DNA from: Methanolacinia sp964465295
GTDB lineage: Archaea > Halobacteriota > Methanomicrobia > Methanomicrobiales > Methanomicrobiaceae
Length of the DNA stretch: 64,000 nt
Reading direction: 5' to 3'
Assembly (NCBI GenBank): GCA_964465295.1
Contig: CAYXKC010000002.1
Coordinates: 1-64,000 of the forward strand
The notes beneath the pieces are model-generated. The model did not search any database and was not told where the DNA came from. It saw nothing but the letters and a program-made list of their open reading frames with translations. Below, one piece after another: positions 25,209-34,142 of this stretch. The position numbers were made by a program, and so were the translations under genes. Every line of letters begins with the position of its first letter. Within the stretch, counting starts at the first letter, position 1.

Positions 25209-25251
25209 ACAGCCGGATCCCGGTGTAATCCTCCTTCTCCGGGAAATTATC

Positions 25252-26316
25252 ATGGGCAATTTTTCAGGTACCATATTATCGCTCCTTAATGGATTAAGGG
25301 GAGAGATAGCGATAGTAATAGACCTGTCGTCAATGAAGGTTGCCGGGGCCAGTTGCGAGGCCAGAAGACTGCTTGGGTATGGCGATGACGATATTTTAAA
25401 CCTGGAGCTCCATAATATTTTGTCATTTTTCAGGGATCCCGGGATTATCGGTCGGGAAAAGGAATTTTTTTCCGGTGAGAAAATATTTTCCGGATTTTTA
25501 CTTTGCCAAAATGAAGAGATCCCGATAGACTTCTCATTAAACCTGATTGAGAGCGAAGGGAGCGTTTACGGGCTCATCCTCGGGAGAAGATCGCACCCCG
25601 ATCCTGAAGTTGCCGGAGATACGGATTTCTCACTGCATTATTATAAAAAAGTCCTGGATTCGATAGAAGAGGCTATCGTAGTTGTGGACCGGAGGATATG
25701 TATCCGTCTATACAACGCCCCGTTTAAATTCCTGGCCGAAAAATACGGGTACACCGGTGAAATGATAGGAACCCCGTTAAATAATGTCATGGATATCCTG
25801 ACGGGAAAACTATCTCTTGAATATAAATATGTCTTTCAGGCGGGTCGATCGCTGAAAACTTCGGTTAAATGGGAACAGGGCGGCAAAATGCTCTGGCATG
25901 AGGTGACAAAATCCCCTTTCATGATGGATGGTATAATAACCCATGTCGTATCTGTTGTCAGGGATATCACCCGGCAGCAGGAGCTTGAAGAGATGAAAAA
26001 GGAGTCCATATTTCAGATTGAAAAAAATATGGAGCAGTTTGCAATATTGAATGATCATATCAGAAATCCCCTTCAGGCAATTGTCGGCATTGCAGACCTC
26101 GAAGGCGGAGAAAATTCTGAAAAGATAATAAAATATGCGGTCGAGATCGACGATATCGTAAAGGAACTTGATTCGGGCTGGATTGAATCGGACAAGATCC
26201 GCGAGATGCTTCTCCGTCATTACGGCCTGAAGGTTACAAGAAGACCGAGTATCAGCAGCCCTATCGGGATGCTAACCGTCATCAGGGATGAAGAGGGGGA
26301 AAACGCCGAAGAATGA
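25252..26316 (+). CDS. PAS sensor protein with kinase-like dimerisation helix but no catalytic domain
   Basis: A 354-residue protein with two PAS regions (about 12-115 and 135-250). They are followed by NMEQFAILNDHIRNPLQAIVG (split 263-283), which mirrors a histidine-kinase H-box; the position of the phosphorylated His is Asp (N-D-H-I-R-N-P). The next 70 residues are helical, and the protein ends without any ATPase N, G1 or G2 boxes. So it can sense but cannot phosphorylate itself. It overlaps the following peptidase gene by four bases. A paralogue lies at 28336-29502. Confidence 0.75.
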   Translation: MGNFSGTILSLLNGLRGEIAIVIDLSSMKVAGASCEARRLLGYGDDDILNLELHNILSFFRDPGIIGREKEFFSGEKIFSGFLLCQNEEIPIDFSLNLIESEGSVYGLILGRRSHPDPEVAGDTDFSLHYYKKVLDSIEEAIVVVDRRICIRLYNAPFKFLAEKYGYTGEMIGTPLNNVMDILTGKLSLEYKYVFQAGRSLKTSVKWEQGGKMLWHEVTKSPFMMDGIITHVVSVVRDITRQQELEEMKKESIFQIEKNMEQFAILNDHIRNPLQAIVGIADLEGGENSEKIIKYAVEIDDIVKELDSGWIESDKIREMLLRHYGLKVTRRPSISSPIGMLTVIRDEEGENAEE

Positions 26317-26993
26317 ATGATGAAACCTACCCTTTTAAAACAATAATAACCCGAAAAAATGTGAAAAACAGCAGGATTCGAATATCTCCCGACTGCACCG
26401 TTCTAGTGACCGCCCCGCATGGTGTTGATGCCGGAAGGCTGATAGATTCGAGGCTCGACTGGATACAGGGAAAGATCGCCGAACTGAACTGCCTCGCATC
26501 GGAGTATGGCTCATGCAGCGACTCTTTAATTTATAATGGCGTAATGTGGAATCCTGTGCTTTCTCCCGGGGATCCCTTCTCAATGCAGTGGCCGGACATT
26601 TGTTACCCTTCAGCAAAGGTGCTTAAAAAAAACCTGACAGGATTGCTGAGGAATGATATCTCCGCCAGGGTTGAGCATTATTCGCGGGTTATGAATGTTG
26701 ATTACGGGAGAATTGCAATCCGGAGCCAGGCGACACGTTGGGGCAGCTGTTCCGGAAAAGGGAACCTGAATTTTAATATACGTGCAATGGCGCTTCCGGA
26801 GAATGTAAGGGACTATCTTGTAATCCATGAACTCGGGCACAGAATTAAGATGAACCACTCCCCTGCGTTCTGGAAGACGGTGGCCGGCTACTATCCTGAT
26901 TACAGGGAGGCAGAGAGGGAGCTTAAGGCATACTGGATAATAACCGGAAGAAGCAGAGCGTGGAGATCGGTTATTGAAACGGATTCGCTATGA
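26313..26993 (+). CDS. YgjP-like (DUF45) zinc metallopeptidase
   Basis: A 226-residue protein: RWGSCSGKGNLNFNIRAMALP, then the zinc motif HELGHRIKMNHSPAFW (HExxH variant with H-E-L-G-H and a third ligand His) and PDYREAERELK. These define the YgjP/SprT-like M48-related family. It is translationally coupled to the PAS protein upstream. The substrate is unknown. Confidence 0.9.
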   Translation: MNDETYPFKTIITRKNVKNSRIRISPDCTVLVTAPHGVDAGRLIDSRLDWIQGKIAELNCLASEYGSCSDSLIYNGVMWNPVLSPGDPFSMQWPDICYPSAKVLKKNLTGLLRNDISARVEHYSRVMNVDYGRIAIRSQATRWGSCSGKGNLNFNIRAMALPENVRDYLVIHELGHRIKMNHSPAFWKTVAGYYPDYREAERELKAYWIITGRSRAWRSVIETDSL

Positions 26994-27020
26994 CTTTGCC
27001 AGTTTCATTAGTTTAATCTG

Positions 27021-27044
27021 CTGCACCCCTAACTACTGGTGCAG
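27021..27044 (+). promoter_or_regulatory. Perfect 7-bp hairpin before the Fe-ADH start
   Basis: Arms CTGCACC (27021-27027) and GGTGCAG (27038-27044) are exact complements with a 10-base loop. The second arm leads into CAGGGA, the best ribosome-binding candidate for the GTG at 27053. The hairpin could therefore mask the site, or mark the end of the upstream transcript. Confidence 0.5.
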
Positions 27045-27052
27045 GGATATTC

Positions 27053-28210
27053 GTGAAGGTATTCAACAGGAACCTGAGGAAGTTTGTGTCTCCCGAATTT
27101 ATTACTGGAGAGGGAGCAAGAGATCTTGCAGGAAGATATTCGTCAAATTTCAACCTGAACAAGGTTCTTCTTGTAATTGACGAAAATATTGCAAATTGCG
27201 ACTGGCTGTCCTCCGTTACAGGGTCGCTGTCTGAAAACGATGTCGATTATGAGATCTTTTCTTCAATAACCGAGAATCCATGTGTGGAAGAGGTAATGAG
27301 CGGGGCAGATCTCTTCAAAAGTTCCTGTTGTGAGGGGATTGTCGCTGCAGGAGGGGGAAGCGTGCTCGACTGTGCGAAGGGTATAGGGATTGTAGCAGAA
27401 AACGGGGGGCATATCACCGATTACTTCGGCCCTGACAAGATCAATAACCCTATGCCCCCGCTCATCTGCATTCCCTCTACTGCCGGCAGTTCTGCCGATG
27501 TATCCCAGTATGCGGTGATCTCCGACAGAAGTCTTAGAACAAAAGGTCTTATTATCTCAAAATCCCTCGTTCCGGATCTATCCCTGCTCGATCCAATCCC
27601 GCTCTCAACACTGCCCCCGGACGTTGCAGTAAACAGCGCGATGGATGCCATGATACATGCCATCGAGGGTTACTGCTCTAACGGGTCCTCAACTGTTACA
27701 GATACCTTTGGTATCAGCTCCATCAAAATGCTGGCAGAGAATATGGGTCCGTCATACTGGAGAGACTCCGTCCGGAGCTTCGGTGTGATGATTGCAAGCC
27801 TCTATGCCGGGTTATGCTTCTCCAATGCAGGTCTTGGTCTAATCCACTCTATGGCCCATGCGATTGGGGGCTGGACAGGAATGAGCCACGGTTATATCTC
27901 ATTCGCCGTAGCCGGAGAGGTGTTCGGTTACAATATGAAGGTCACCCCGGAAAGGTACCAGGAGATTGCACGGATATTTATGGAAGATGGAGGAGAAAAA
28001 CCTGAAGAGTCCTCGGTTCCGTCTTATATCAGCCGCAGGATGATGGAGATATTCGGCTACATGGAGACACCCTCCCTGTCAGATCTCGGGATAGGGAAGG
28101 AGGACATATCCGAACTGGTCCGGCATACGATGAACGACCCGTGTGTTGCCACAAACCCCCGTATTCCGGTAGAGGGCGATGTAGAAAGAATATATCTCAA
28201 TCTGTTATGA
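27053..28210 (+). CDS. Iron-containing alcohol dehydrogenase
   Basis: A 385-residue type III alcohol dehydrogenase with a GTG start. It has the dinucleotide-binding GGGSVLDCAKGIG, PSTAGSSADVSQYA, and iron ligands in NSAMDAMIHAIEGYCS and GLIHSMAHAIGGWTGMSHG (Asp plus three His). Archaeal members include alcohol and glycerol dehydrogenases; nothing here fixes the substrate. It sits between two paralogous PAS sensor genes. Confidence 0.9.
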   Translation: MKVFNRNLRKFVSPEFITGEGARDLAGRYSSNFNLNKVLLVIDENIANCDWLSSVTGSLSENDVDYEIFSSITENPCVEEVMSGADLFKSSCCEGIVAAGGGSVLDCAKGIGIVAENGGHITDYFGPDKINNPMPPLICIPSTAGSSADVSQYAVISDRSLRTKGLIISKSLVPDLSLLDPIPLSTLPPDVAVNSAMDAMIHAIEGYCSNGSSTVTDTFGISSIKMLAENMGPSYWRDSVRSFGVMIASLYAGLCFSNAGLGLIHSMAHAIGGWTGMSHGYISFAVAGEVFGYNMKVTPERYQEIARIFMEDGGEKPEESSVPSYISRRMMEIFGYMETPSLSDLGIGKEDISELVRHTMNDPCVATNPRIPVEGDVERIYLNLL

Positions 28211-28335
28211 ACTGCCGGGAAATGATCAGTTCCAATATGTTTTTATCAACAAAAGTCATTTTAATCGTCAGGCAGTCATACATCCAAATACCTGAATACC
28301 CGGATAACCGGTTCTGCACGAAGGGGAATTATTGA

Positions 28336-29502
28336 ATGAGCGATCCGGAAAAAGAACCATATGATGAGTTGCGAAATAAGATCCTGGGGCTTGGAGATTC
28401 ATCCTTCAGAAAGACTTACTATCCTGTTTTAAGACATAAACAGATGGAGCTTGAGAGGTTCCGTATTATCCTCGATCATATCAACGATATAGTATTTCTT
28501 ATCTCATATCCGGGGGGGCTGATTGTGGACTGCAATGTTCGTGCTGCCGATAAGATGGGGTTTCGGCCCGGCGAGATCATAGGGGGAGCAATAAGCGATT
28601 TTCTCTTTGATGATTCCGGAAAACCCGTATCTCTTCGGACAATGAAGGATAAAGCCGAGAGGGTTCTAATCCGGGCTGAGATAGTCTGCAGATCACAGGA
28701 AAAGATACCCGTGGAGGCCGATCTAAGTTTCACAAGGTACGGCGATGAGATCTATTGTGCGGTCGTATGCAGGGACATTACCGAACGCCTCCTGATGGAA
28801 AAGATGCTTCTTGAATCCGAATCACAGTACCGAAAGACGATCGAGGCGATGACAGACGGGGTTCTTGTTTTAAACTCGGCCGGACGCTCTGTGATACATA
28901 ACAGGGCGTTTAGAGACCAGTACCTCAGGTTTACAGGTAGGAATGTCCCTAAAAAGATTGATGCAAAAAAATTCTTCAGCAGGATCGGGTTCTTAAGCGA
29001 TGAAGAAACCGATGCACTGATCCGGTCCAAAGATTCTGAGGAGAGAGTAGGGAAGATTGTCCTCGGGGATCTGGTTGCGGTGCTCAAGATCAGAAAAATG
29101 CCAATTATTCATGAATTCAGGCATTTACAGTCTGTTTTTATCATCAGCGACATCACGAGGAGCACGGTCCTCGAAGAGATCAGGAGGGATGTATTATACC
29201 AGATCAACCGGAATATGGAGCAGTTCGCGATACTAAACGACGAGATAAGAAATCCGCTGCAGGCACTGTCCGGAATAATCGAACTGAAAAACCCCCGTCT
29301 CGCAGAAGAGATTCAGCCTTTTGTAAAAGAGATAGATATGATTGTAAGAAGGCTTGACGTCGGGTGGCTCGAATCCGAGAAGGTCCGTTCGATGATAAAT
29401 AAGCATTATGGCGTCTCTGTTCTTGAAAAGGAAGAGATGAAGGATGCGGTCCAGTATATAAAAGAGTTCGATAATTCCAGTGGGGATGCGGTCAATCCTT
29501 AA
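28336..29502 (+). CDS. PAS sensor protein with kinase-like dimerisation helix but no catalytic domain
   Basis: A 388-residue paralogue of the protein at 25252-26316. Two PAS segments (about 45-150 and 165-265) are followed by NMEQFAILNDEIRNPLQALSG with Asp at the phospho-His position, then a helical tail (EIDMIVRRLDVGWLESEKVRSM). It has no ATPase domain. The shared tail suggests both dimerise, perhaps with each other or with a complete kinase. Its 3' end overlaps the convergent ribL by 11 bases. Confidence 0.75.
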   Translation: MSDPEKEPYDELRNKILGLGDSSFRKTYYPVLRHKQMELERFRIILDHINDIVFLISYPGGLIVDCNVRAADKMGFRPGEIIGGAISDFLFDDSGKPVSLRTMKDKAERVLIRAEIVCRSQEKIPVEADLSFTRYGDEIYCAVVCRDITERLLMEKMLLESESQYRKTIEAMTDGVLVLNSAGRSVIHNRAFRDQYLRFTGRNVPKKIDAKKFFSRIGFLSDEETDALIRSKDSEERVGKIVLGDLVAVLKIRKMPIIHEFRHLQSVFIISDITRSTVLEEIRRDVLYQINRNMEQFAILNDEIRNPLQALSGIIELKNPRLAEEIQPFVKEIDMIVRRLDVGWLESEKVRSMINKHYGVSVLEKEEMKDAVQYIKEFDNSSGDAVNP

Positions 29503-29938
29503 AGTCCCCGGGAAGATCCCTGCACCGTGTAAGCAGGATCTGTTTCATTATATCTCTTGAACTGCAGAATCCCCCGCCCTCGTAGCCTGGGATTCGTATA
29601 ACTTCAGCGTTAATACCGTTTTCTTCAAGCTCAGCCTTAAGCCTGTCCTCCTTAAAGAACTGGTTGAAACCCAGTGTAATTATATCGGGCCTGATCTCCC
29701 TTATCGGCTCGAAGATGTCGCCGGTCGATCCAAGCCTGGCGTAATCGACCGCCCTTAAGGATTGAACCATACGCAGCCTCTGCTCCTCGGGTATCACGGG
29801 TTTTGGCTTATGCCTGACATTCTCATCTCTTGCGACAATTACATGGAGTTCGTCCCCGAGCTTCCCTGACTCTTCAAGGTAGAATATGTGGCCGGGGTGG
29901 AGGAGGTCAAAAGTCCCTGTGGCAACAACGCGTCTCAA
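29492..29938 (-). CDS. ribL: FAD synthetase, archaeal nucleotidyltransferase type
   Basis: A 148-residue nucleotidyltransferase with VATGTFDLLHPGHIFYL (HxGH motif in HPGH) and a C-terminal SSRDIM resembling the ISSTxI/R motif. The length and EVIRIPGYEGGGFCSSRDI tail match archaeal RibL, which adenylates FMN to FAD; a related cytidylyltransferase is the alternative. ribK and ribB lie about 5 kb away on the other strand. It overlaps the JAMM gene by four bases (ATGA). Confidence 0.88.
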   Translation of the reverse strand: MRRVVATGTFDLLHPGHIFYLEESGKLGDELHVIVARDENVRHKPKPVIPEEQRLRMVQSLRAVDYARLGSTGDIFEPIREIRPDIITLGFNQFFKEDRLKAELEENGINAEVIRIPGYEGGGFCSSRDIMKQILLTRCRDLPGDFKD

Positions 29939-30306
29939 TCGATCACCTCAACCATACACGGGCTTCCGTCGGCAAAGAAACATCTCCAGTCGTCTTCCCC
30001 GTAAGGAGCCCCTATAATGATATGATACCTGCCTGTCGCAGGAAAGAACCTGATGTCAGCATCTGACGGCCTGATTACTCCGTTGGGATGGGAATGCGCA
30101 CTCCCCGCAATGCCTGTTCCAAGAGGCATCATATGAGGCTGAAAGCTTGCACTCGTTGTTCCGGTTATTGTTCCCGGAGCAAGTTCAAACTCATCGATAA
30201 CTCCGTCGTTCTTCTTCAACAGGGCAAGGAACTCTGACGGATGGTTGCTTCTTCCAAGTTCGGCAAGCACCCTTAAAAGCTCCTTTCTTATCTTTACGTC
30301 GGCCAT
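29935..30306 (-). CDS. JAMM/MPN metallopeptidase (Mov34-like)
   Basis: A 123-residue protein from ATG 30306 (MADVKIRKELL); the frame is open further upstream but without family likeness. The JAMM zinc motif reads GSAHSHPNGVIRPSDADIRFF, i.e. H-S-H-P plus S-x-x-D, with the catalytic Glu expected earlier (EFLALLKK). Archaeal JAMM proteins remove ubiquitin-like SAMP modifiers or process small proteins. Its tight coupling to ribL is noteworthy but unexplained. Confidence 0.85.
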   Translation of the reverse strand: MADVKIRKELLRVLAELGRSNHPSEFLALLKKNDGVIDEFELAPGTITGTTSASFQPHMMPLGTGIAGSAHSHPNGVIRPSDADIRFFPATGRYHIIIGAPYGEDDWRCFFADGSPCMVEVID

Positions 30307-30400
30307 CTGTCTATTGATATAGATTATCTTAAAAGATAACTCTTTCAGATCGGGCCTGAGAATCAAAAACATTTATCTCCTGAACTGGCAAGGATACTTC

Positions 30401-30853
30401 ATGTATTCAAAAATTCTGGTGGCAATAGACGGCTCGAAGCAGTCGAAAGCAGCCCTTGAGAGGGCTGTGGAAATTGCAAAATGCCAGGACTCAAAGGTTC
30501 ACGCCGTTTATGCCATTAACCCCGGAATATACGGTGTAACAATAGTGGACCCGGCAATCGGGGTATCTGATCCCGGTTCGGAAAGAATATTTAAAATGCT
30601 CCAGGAGGAGGGCGAAAAGATCGTCGATGATTCCAAGGCCGTATCGGACGGTCTTGACTACAAGGTTGAATATCATATCCGTATTGGCGATGCAAGAGAT
30701 GTGATCATGGACATTTCAAAGGATCTCGGTGTGGATCTTATTGTAATAGGATCGACCGGAAAGGGAGTGGCCAAAAGGCTGTTCCTTGGAAGCGTGAGCT
30801 CGTCCGTGGTCGTCCACAGCAGGGTTTCTACTCTGGTTGTCAGGGCTGAATGA
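30401..30853 (+). CDS. Universal stress protein UspA family
   Basis: A 150-residue single-domain Usp. It begins YSKILVAIDGSKQSKAALE and ends with LIVIGSTGKGVAKRLFLGSVSSSVVVHS, the G-x2-G-x9-G(S/T) ATP-binding pattern. It is likely an ATP-binding stress protein of the MJ0577 type. It is divergent from the JAMM gene with a TATA-like sequence between. Confidence 0.92.
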   Translation: MYSKILVAIDGSKQSKAALERAVEIAKCQDSKVHAVYAINPGIYGVTIVDPAIGVSDPGSERIFKMLQEEGEKIVDDSKAVSDGLDYKVEYHIRIGDARDVIMDISKDLGVDLIVIGSTGKGVAKRLFLGSVSSSVVVHSRVSTLVVRAE

Positions 30854-30861
30854 AAGGCAAA

Positions 30862-32280
30862 TCAGAATGGCCCGTCCTGCTCGAAACTCCTGTCGAACCT
30901 TAGTGCAAGCTCCGCTTTATAAAGTTCCTTTCCAAGGTATGCCGCATGGTCCATGAGGGTTAACCTGTCCTCCTTAAGGAGCATGCAAAATAGATCCTCC
31001 CATCTCTTCCCTTTTATCGCCCTGCCGTCGTGAACCGCCACTATGTACCCGTCTTCGATACCGATCCTTATATTTCCGGCAGGGTCAAATTCGATATCCT
31101 CCTCTGCCTCCCCTGCAATTTCACACGCTGAATATTCTAAAACCGGCTCTCTCCTTTTTCTCTTCTCCTTGATGCACAGGAGATCAATCCCGAGATCCTT
31201 GGGATAAGGTCTGTCCGCTGCAAGGGCCATCATCCCGCATGCCCTTCTCATCTCCCTGACAGATCCGTATGTCTTGTCCGAATGCTCGCTCGTGAATATC
31301 AGCGAAGCCCCTGCCTCCATGGCAATTGCGGCGAGCAGGGCGTTTGCACCGGGCGAATCCGCATCAATAAGCTCTACGACGTTTCCGGCACCGAAAAAGA
31401 GCGGAAAGCCGTAATCCCTGAAACCGGAGAGTGAATTTAGAAGGCCTGAGCCGGCCGGCTGAAGAAGAGGATCTGCGATTATCTTCCTGATACCTGCATC
31501 CCGGGCCATCGTGATGTTTTCTTCGAGAGTTGATTCACCCGGGACTATGACAGCGGCTGCACCTGCCTCTGCAACCAAAGAGCCGACTTCAGGGATATTT
31601 CCCTCGTGAAGAGAGAGTATGAGGTCCGCATAACCAAGTGAGGTTTTTATCAGCTCCGGATCCTGTGTATCTGCAGCAAGGACAGCATCTATGCCTGATA
31701 AATCTTCAAATACTCTTCTTACATCCCCGGGGGAGGCATCGAACCCGAACCCCAGGTCGATTATATCCGCCCCGGATTCTATGAAGTAAAAGACCTTCTC
31801 CCTGATATCCGGAGATTTGTGTGCATCCATAATCTCTGCAAGAACCTTCATCCTTGAACCGCCCCCTATCCCAAGGTTGCGAAGGTAAAAGAGAGGCTTT
31901 GAATTCCTCTCAATCTCCAGTATCTTTGAAAAAGCCTCTTCTTTTTTCCTCGAAGCTATGAACTGGTCGGCCGGGATAGTCCGGGAGAGGTCTATTTCAC
32001 CTCTAAAATCGAGGATTAATTCAAGATCGGCGGCGTGTCGAGGCCCCCGGTAGACAGGTATTCCCGTCTCCTTCTCTACCCCTGAAAAATCGGCAGTGCA
32101 CATCCCGGAGACTATTACCATGTCGTATTGTATCCCCTTTTCCCTGAGAATCTCCAGCAGTTTCCGGGGGGTTATAAAAGCGGCGATCTTTCCTGCAACG
32201 ACAGCGTCGGCCCCGAATTTGTCTGCAGCCTTCTTTACAAGCGGATAAGCTATCTCGCCTGTTGGGAGCAATATACGCAT
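30862..32280 (-). CDS. Dihydropteroate-synthase-like protein of methanogens
   Basis: A 472-residue protein. Residues 1-130 are a domain specific to methanogens (RILLPTGEIAYPLVKKAA). Residues about 140-370 form a pterin-binding TIM barrel like DHPS (LGIGGGSRMKVLAEIMDAHKS, ESGADIIDLGFGFDAS, IVPGESTLEEN). The C-terminal 90 residues (VLEYSACEIAGEAEED) form a third conserved part. The family is thought to take part in methanopterin biosynthesis, but the reaction is not firmly proven. It is convergent with uspA and divergent from the PHP gene. Confidence 0.85.
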   Translation of the reverse strand: MRILLPTGEIAYPLVKKAADKFGADAVVAGKIAAFITPRKLLEILREKGIQYDMVIVSGMCTADFSGVEKETGIPVYRGPRHAADLELILDFRGEIDLSRTIPADQFIASRKKEEAFSKILEIERNSKPLFYLRNLGIGGGSRMKVLAEIMDAHKSPDIREKVFYFIESGADIIDLGFGFDASPGDVRRVFEDLSGIDAVLAADTQDPELIKTSLGYADLILSLHEGNIPEVGSLVAEAGAAAVIVPGESTLEENITMARDAGIRKIIADPLLQPAGSGLLNSLSGFRDYGFPLFFGAGNVVELIDADSPGANALLAAIAMEAGASLIFTSEHSDKTYGSVREMRRACGMMALAADRPYPKDLGIDLLCIKEKRKRREPVLEYSACEIAGEAEEDIEFDPAGNIRIGIEDGYIVAVHDGRAIKGKRWEDLFCMLLKEDRLTLMDHAAYLGKELYKAELALRFDRSFEQDGPF

Positions 32281-32324
32281 AACACCTGAATTAATATGCC
32301 AAGGGAGAAAAATAATACTATCCG

Positions 32325-32993
32325 ATGCTGAAATGCGACCTGCATGTGCATACGAATTATTCGCGGGATGGTGAAAGCAGTGTCGAGGAGATTATCCGCG
32401 CTGCAGAAAAACGTGGTCTTGATGTTATCGCAATCACAGATCACGACACCGTTGAAGGAGCCAGGTATGCATCCGGGATCAAAACTGACATTCTTGTAAT
32501 TCCCGGCATAGAGATATCGACAAAGTCCGGGCACCTGATTGCCCTCGGGATAACCGAAACCGTACCTGCAGGTCTTGATTTTTTTGAATCAGTCCGGCGT
32601 GCGAGAGAGATGGGGGGATTTTTGATCCTGCCGCATCCATATCATAAGTTCAGGCACGGGGCGGGGATAAAGCTGAAAAATGCCATCGAAGCAGTAGATG
32701 CGGTCGAATCCTTTAACAGCAGGTATATTATTGGATCTGCAAATAAGAAGGCTGAGAAGAAGGCACGCCGTTTTGCAAAACCCTGTGTTGCAGGAAGCGA
32801 TGCCCATAATGCAAGGTTTGTCGGATACGGTGTCACCATTGTTGATTCAGAGAAGGACATGAAGTCTATATTCGACGCTATTTCTGCAGGAAGATCCGGG
32901 ATTTCAGGCCGGATGACTCCGCTGAGGAGTTACACGGGGCAGTCGCTGAAGAATACCAAAAGGAAGATTGTCAGCAGAGTAAGGCACAGATGA
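32325..32993 (+). CDS. PHP domain phosphoesterase
   Basis: A 222-residue protein: LKCDLHVHTNYSRDGE (first metal-binding His pair), IAITDHDTVEGA, IPGIEIST, ILPHPYHKF and GSDAHNARFVG are the four PHP motifs. Such proteins hydrolyse phosphoesters, including small nucleotides or polyphosphorylated sugars. It is coupled to truA by a four-base overlap. Confidence 0.9.
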   Translation: MLKCDLHVHTNYSRDGESSVEEIIRAAEKRGLDVIAITDHDTVEGARYASGIKTDILVIPGIEISTKSGHLIALGITETVPAGLDFFESVRRAREMGGFLILPHPYHKFRHGAGIKLKNAIEAVDAVESFNSRYIIGSANKKAEKKARRFAKPCVAGSDAHNARFVGYGVTIVDSEKDMKSIFDAISAGRSGISGRMTPLRSYTGQSLKNTKRKIVSRVRHR

Positions 32994-33775
32994 GGATCGC
33001 TTTTCTTGTATCATATCTTGGAACAGGGTTTTCAGGCTCACAGCAGCAACCGGGCTTGAGGACGGTCGAAGGCGAATTCATTGGTGCATGCATCTCCCTG
33101 GGGCTTTTTTCAGACTGGAAGGATGCCGGGTTTCAGTTCTCCGGGAGAACCGATCGCGGTGTTCATGCAAGGATGCAGGTGTGCGCCTTTGACACCGATC
33201 ATCCCGAACGGGCTGTGCGGGCGATAAACGGGATGCTTCCCGGAGATATCCGGTGCAGGGGCTGGTCTGAGGTTCCCGCAGGGTTCAATCCCCGTTTCGG
33301 GGTTTCATGCCGGACTTACAGGTATTTCTTCCCCGGTATGGATCTGGATATTGAACAGATGAGGCTTGCGGCAGAATCGCTCCCCGGGGTACACGACTTC
33401 TCTCGCTTTGCCCGGCTGGAAGGAAAGAATCCTGAAAGGGAGATTATTTCAGCTGAGATATTTCCTGATGTGGAGGGTTTAATCTTCGAGATATGCGGAA
33501 GGAGCTTTCTCTGGAACATGGTCCGGTGCATATCGCACGGACTCAGGCTTGCTGGTGAAGGTCTGGCACCTCCGGATATAATCAGCAAAGCACTTTTAAA
33601 TCCGTCCGGTCCCCGGTTTCCCGCTGCACCTGCTGAAGGGCTTGTACTTTGGGATATAGAGTCTCCGGTTGAATTCTCTGCCCTAAAGAGTCTTGAAAAG
33701 AGTGAAAAATTCTTCCGTGATTTCAGGTCCCGCCATCACCAGCTGAAAAAAGCCTGCGATCTCCTTCTCGATTGA
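32990..33775 (+). CDS. truA: tRNA pseudouridine(38-40) synthase TruA
   Basis: A 261-residue protein: YLGTGFSGSQQQPG, then FSGRTDRGVHARMQV with the catalytic Asp of R-T-D-R-G, NPRFGVSCRTYRYFFP, and FLWNMVRCISHGLRLAGEG near the end. It makes pseudouridine in the anticodon arm. It starts inside the stop region of the PHP gene, so the two are co-translated. Confidence 0.95.
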   Translation: MRIAFLVSYLGTGFSGSQQQPGLRTVEGEFIGACISLGLFSDWKDAGFQFSGRTDRGVHARMQVCAFDTDHPERAVRAINGMLPGDIRCRGWSEVPAGFNPRFGVSCRTYRYFFPGMDLDIEQMRLAAESLPGVHDFSRFARLEGKNPEREIISAEIFPDVEGLIFEICGRSFLWNMVRCISHGLRLAGEGLAPPDIISKALLNPSGPRFPAAPAEGLVLWDIESPVEFSALKSLEKSEKFFRDFRSRHHQLKKACDLLLD

Positions 33776-33899
33776 TTTCATGCCGGGTGGAAGCAGAGAA
33801 CTTCTGTGTACAGGCAATTATTACAGATATCTGGTAATGCCATCCCATTCATCCGGCCGGAAAACCTGTGTCCGCTTTCGATTTAAAAAAAAGGACCTT

Positions 33900-34142
33900 T
33901 TATTCTTCCCTGACCATCTTAATGGCTTTTTTTGGGCAAATGTCGGCACAGATGCCGCAGCCCTTGCAGTAATCGAGATCGATCTCGAAGTCCTTCGTGA
34001 TCGTTCCGTCAGGGCAGAACCTCTCGCAGTTCCCGCACCTGTTGCAGAGTTCCTTATCGACTACGGGCCTGAAGGTTCTCCATGTACCTGTCTTCCCCGC
34101 AGCTCCTTCTTTTGGTTTTGATATTGCAAGTTTTGCACTCAT
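33900..34142 (-). CDS. porD: Pyruvate synthase (pyruvate:ferredoxin oxidoreductase) delta subunit
   Basis: An 80-residue two-cluster ferredoxin: CNRCGNCERFCPDG and CKGCGICADICPKKAI bind two 4Fe-4S clusters. The N-terminal TWRTFRPVVDKE is typical of PorD. It passes electrons from the TPP centre to external ferredoxin. It is last in the operon and overlaps the gamma gene by four bases. Confidence 0.93.
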   Translation of the reverse strand: MSAKLAISKPKEGAAGKTGTWRTFRPVVDKELCNRCGNCERFCPDGTITKDFEIDLDYCKGCGICADICPKKAIKMVREE

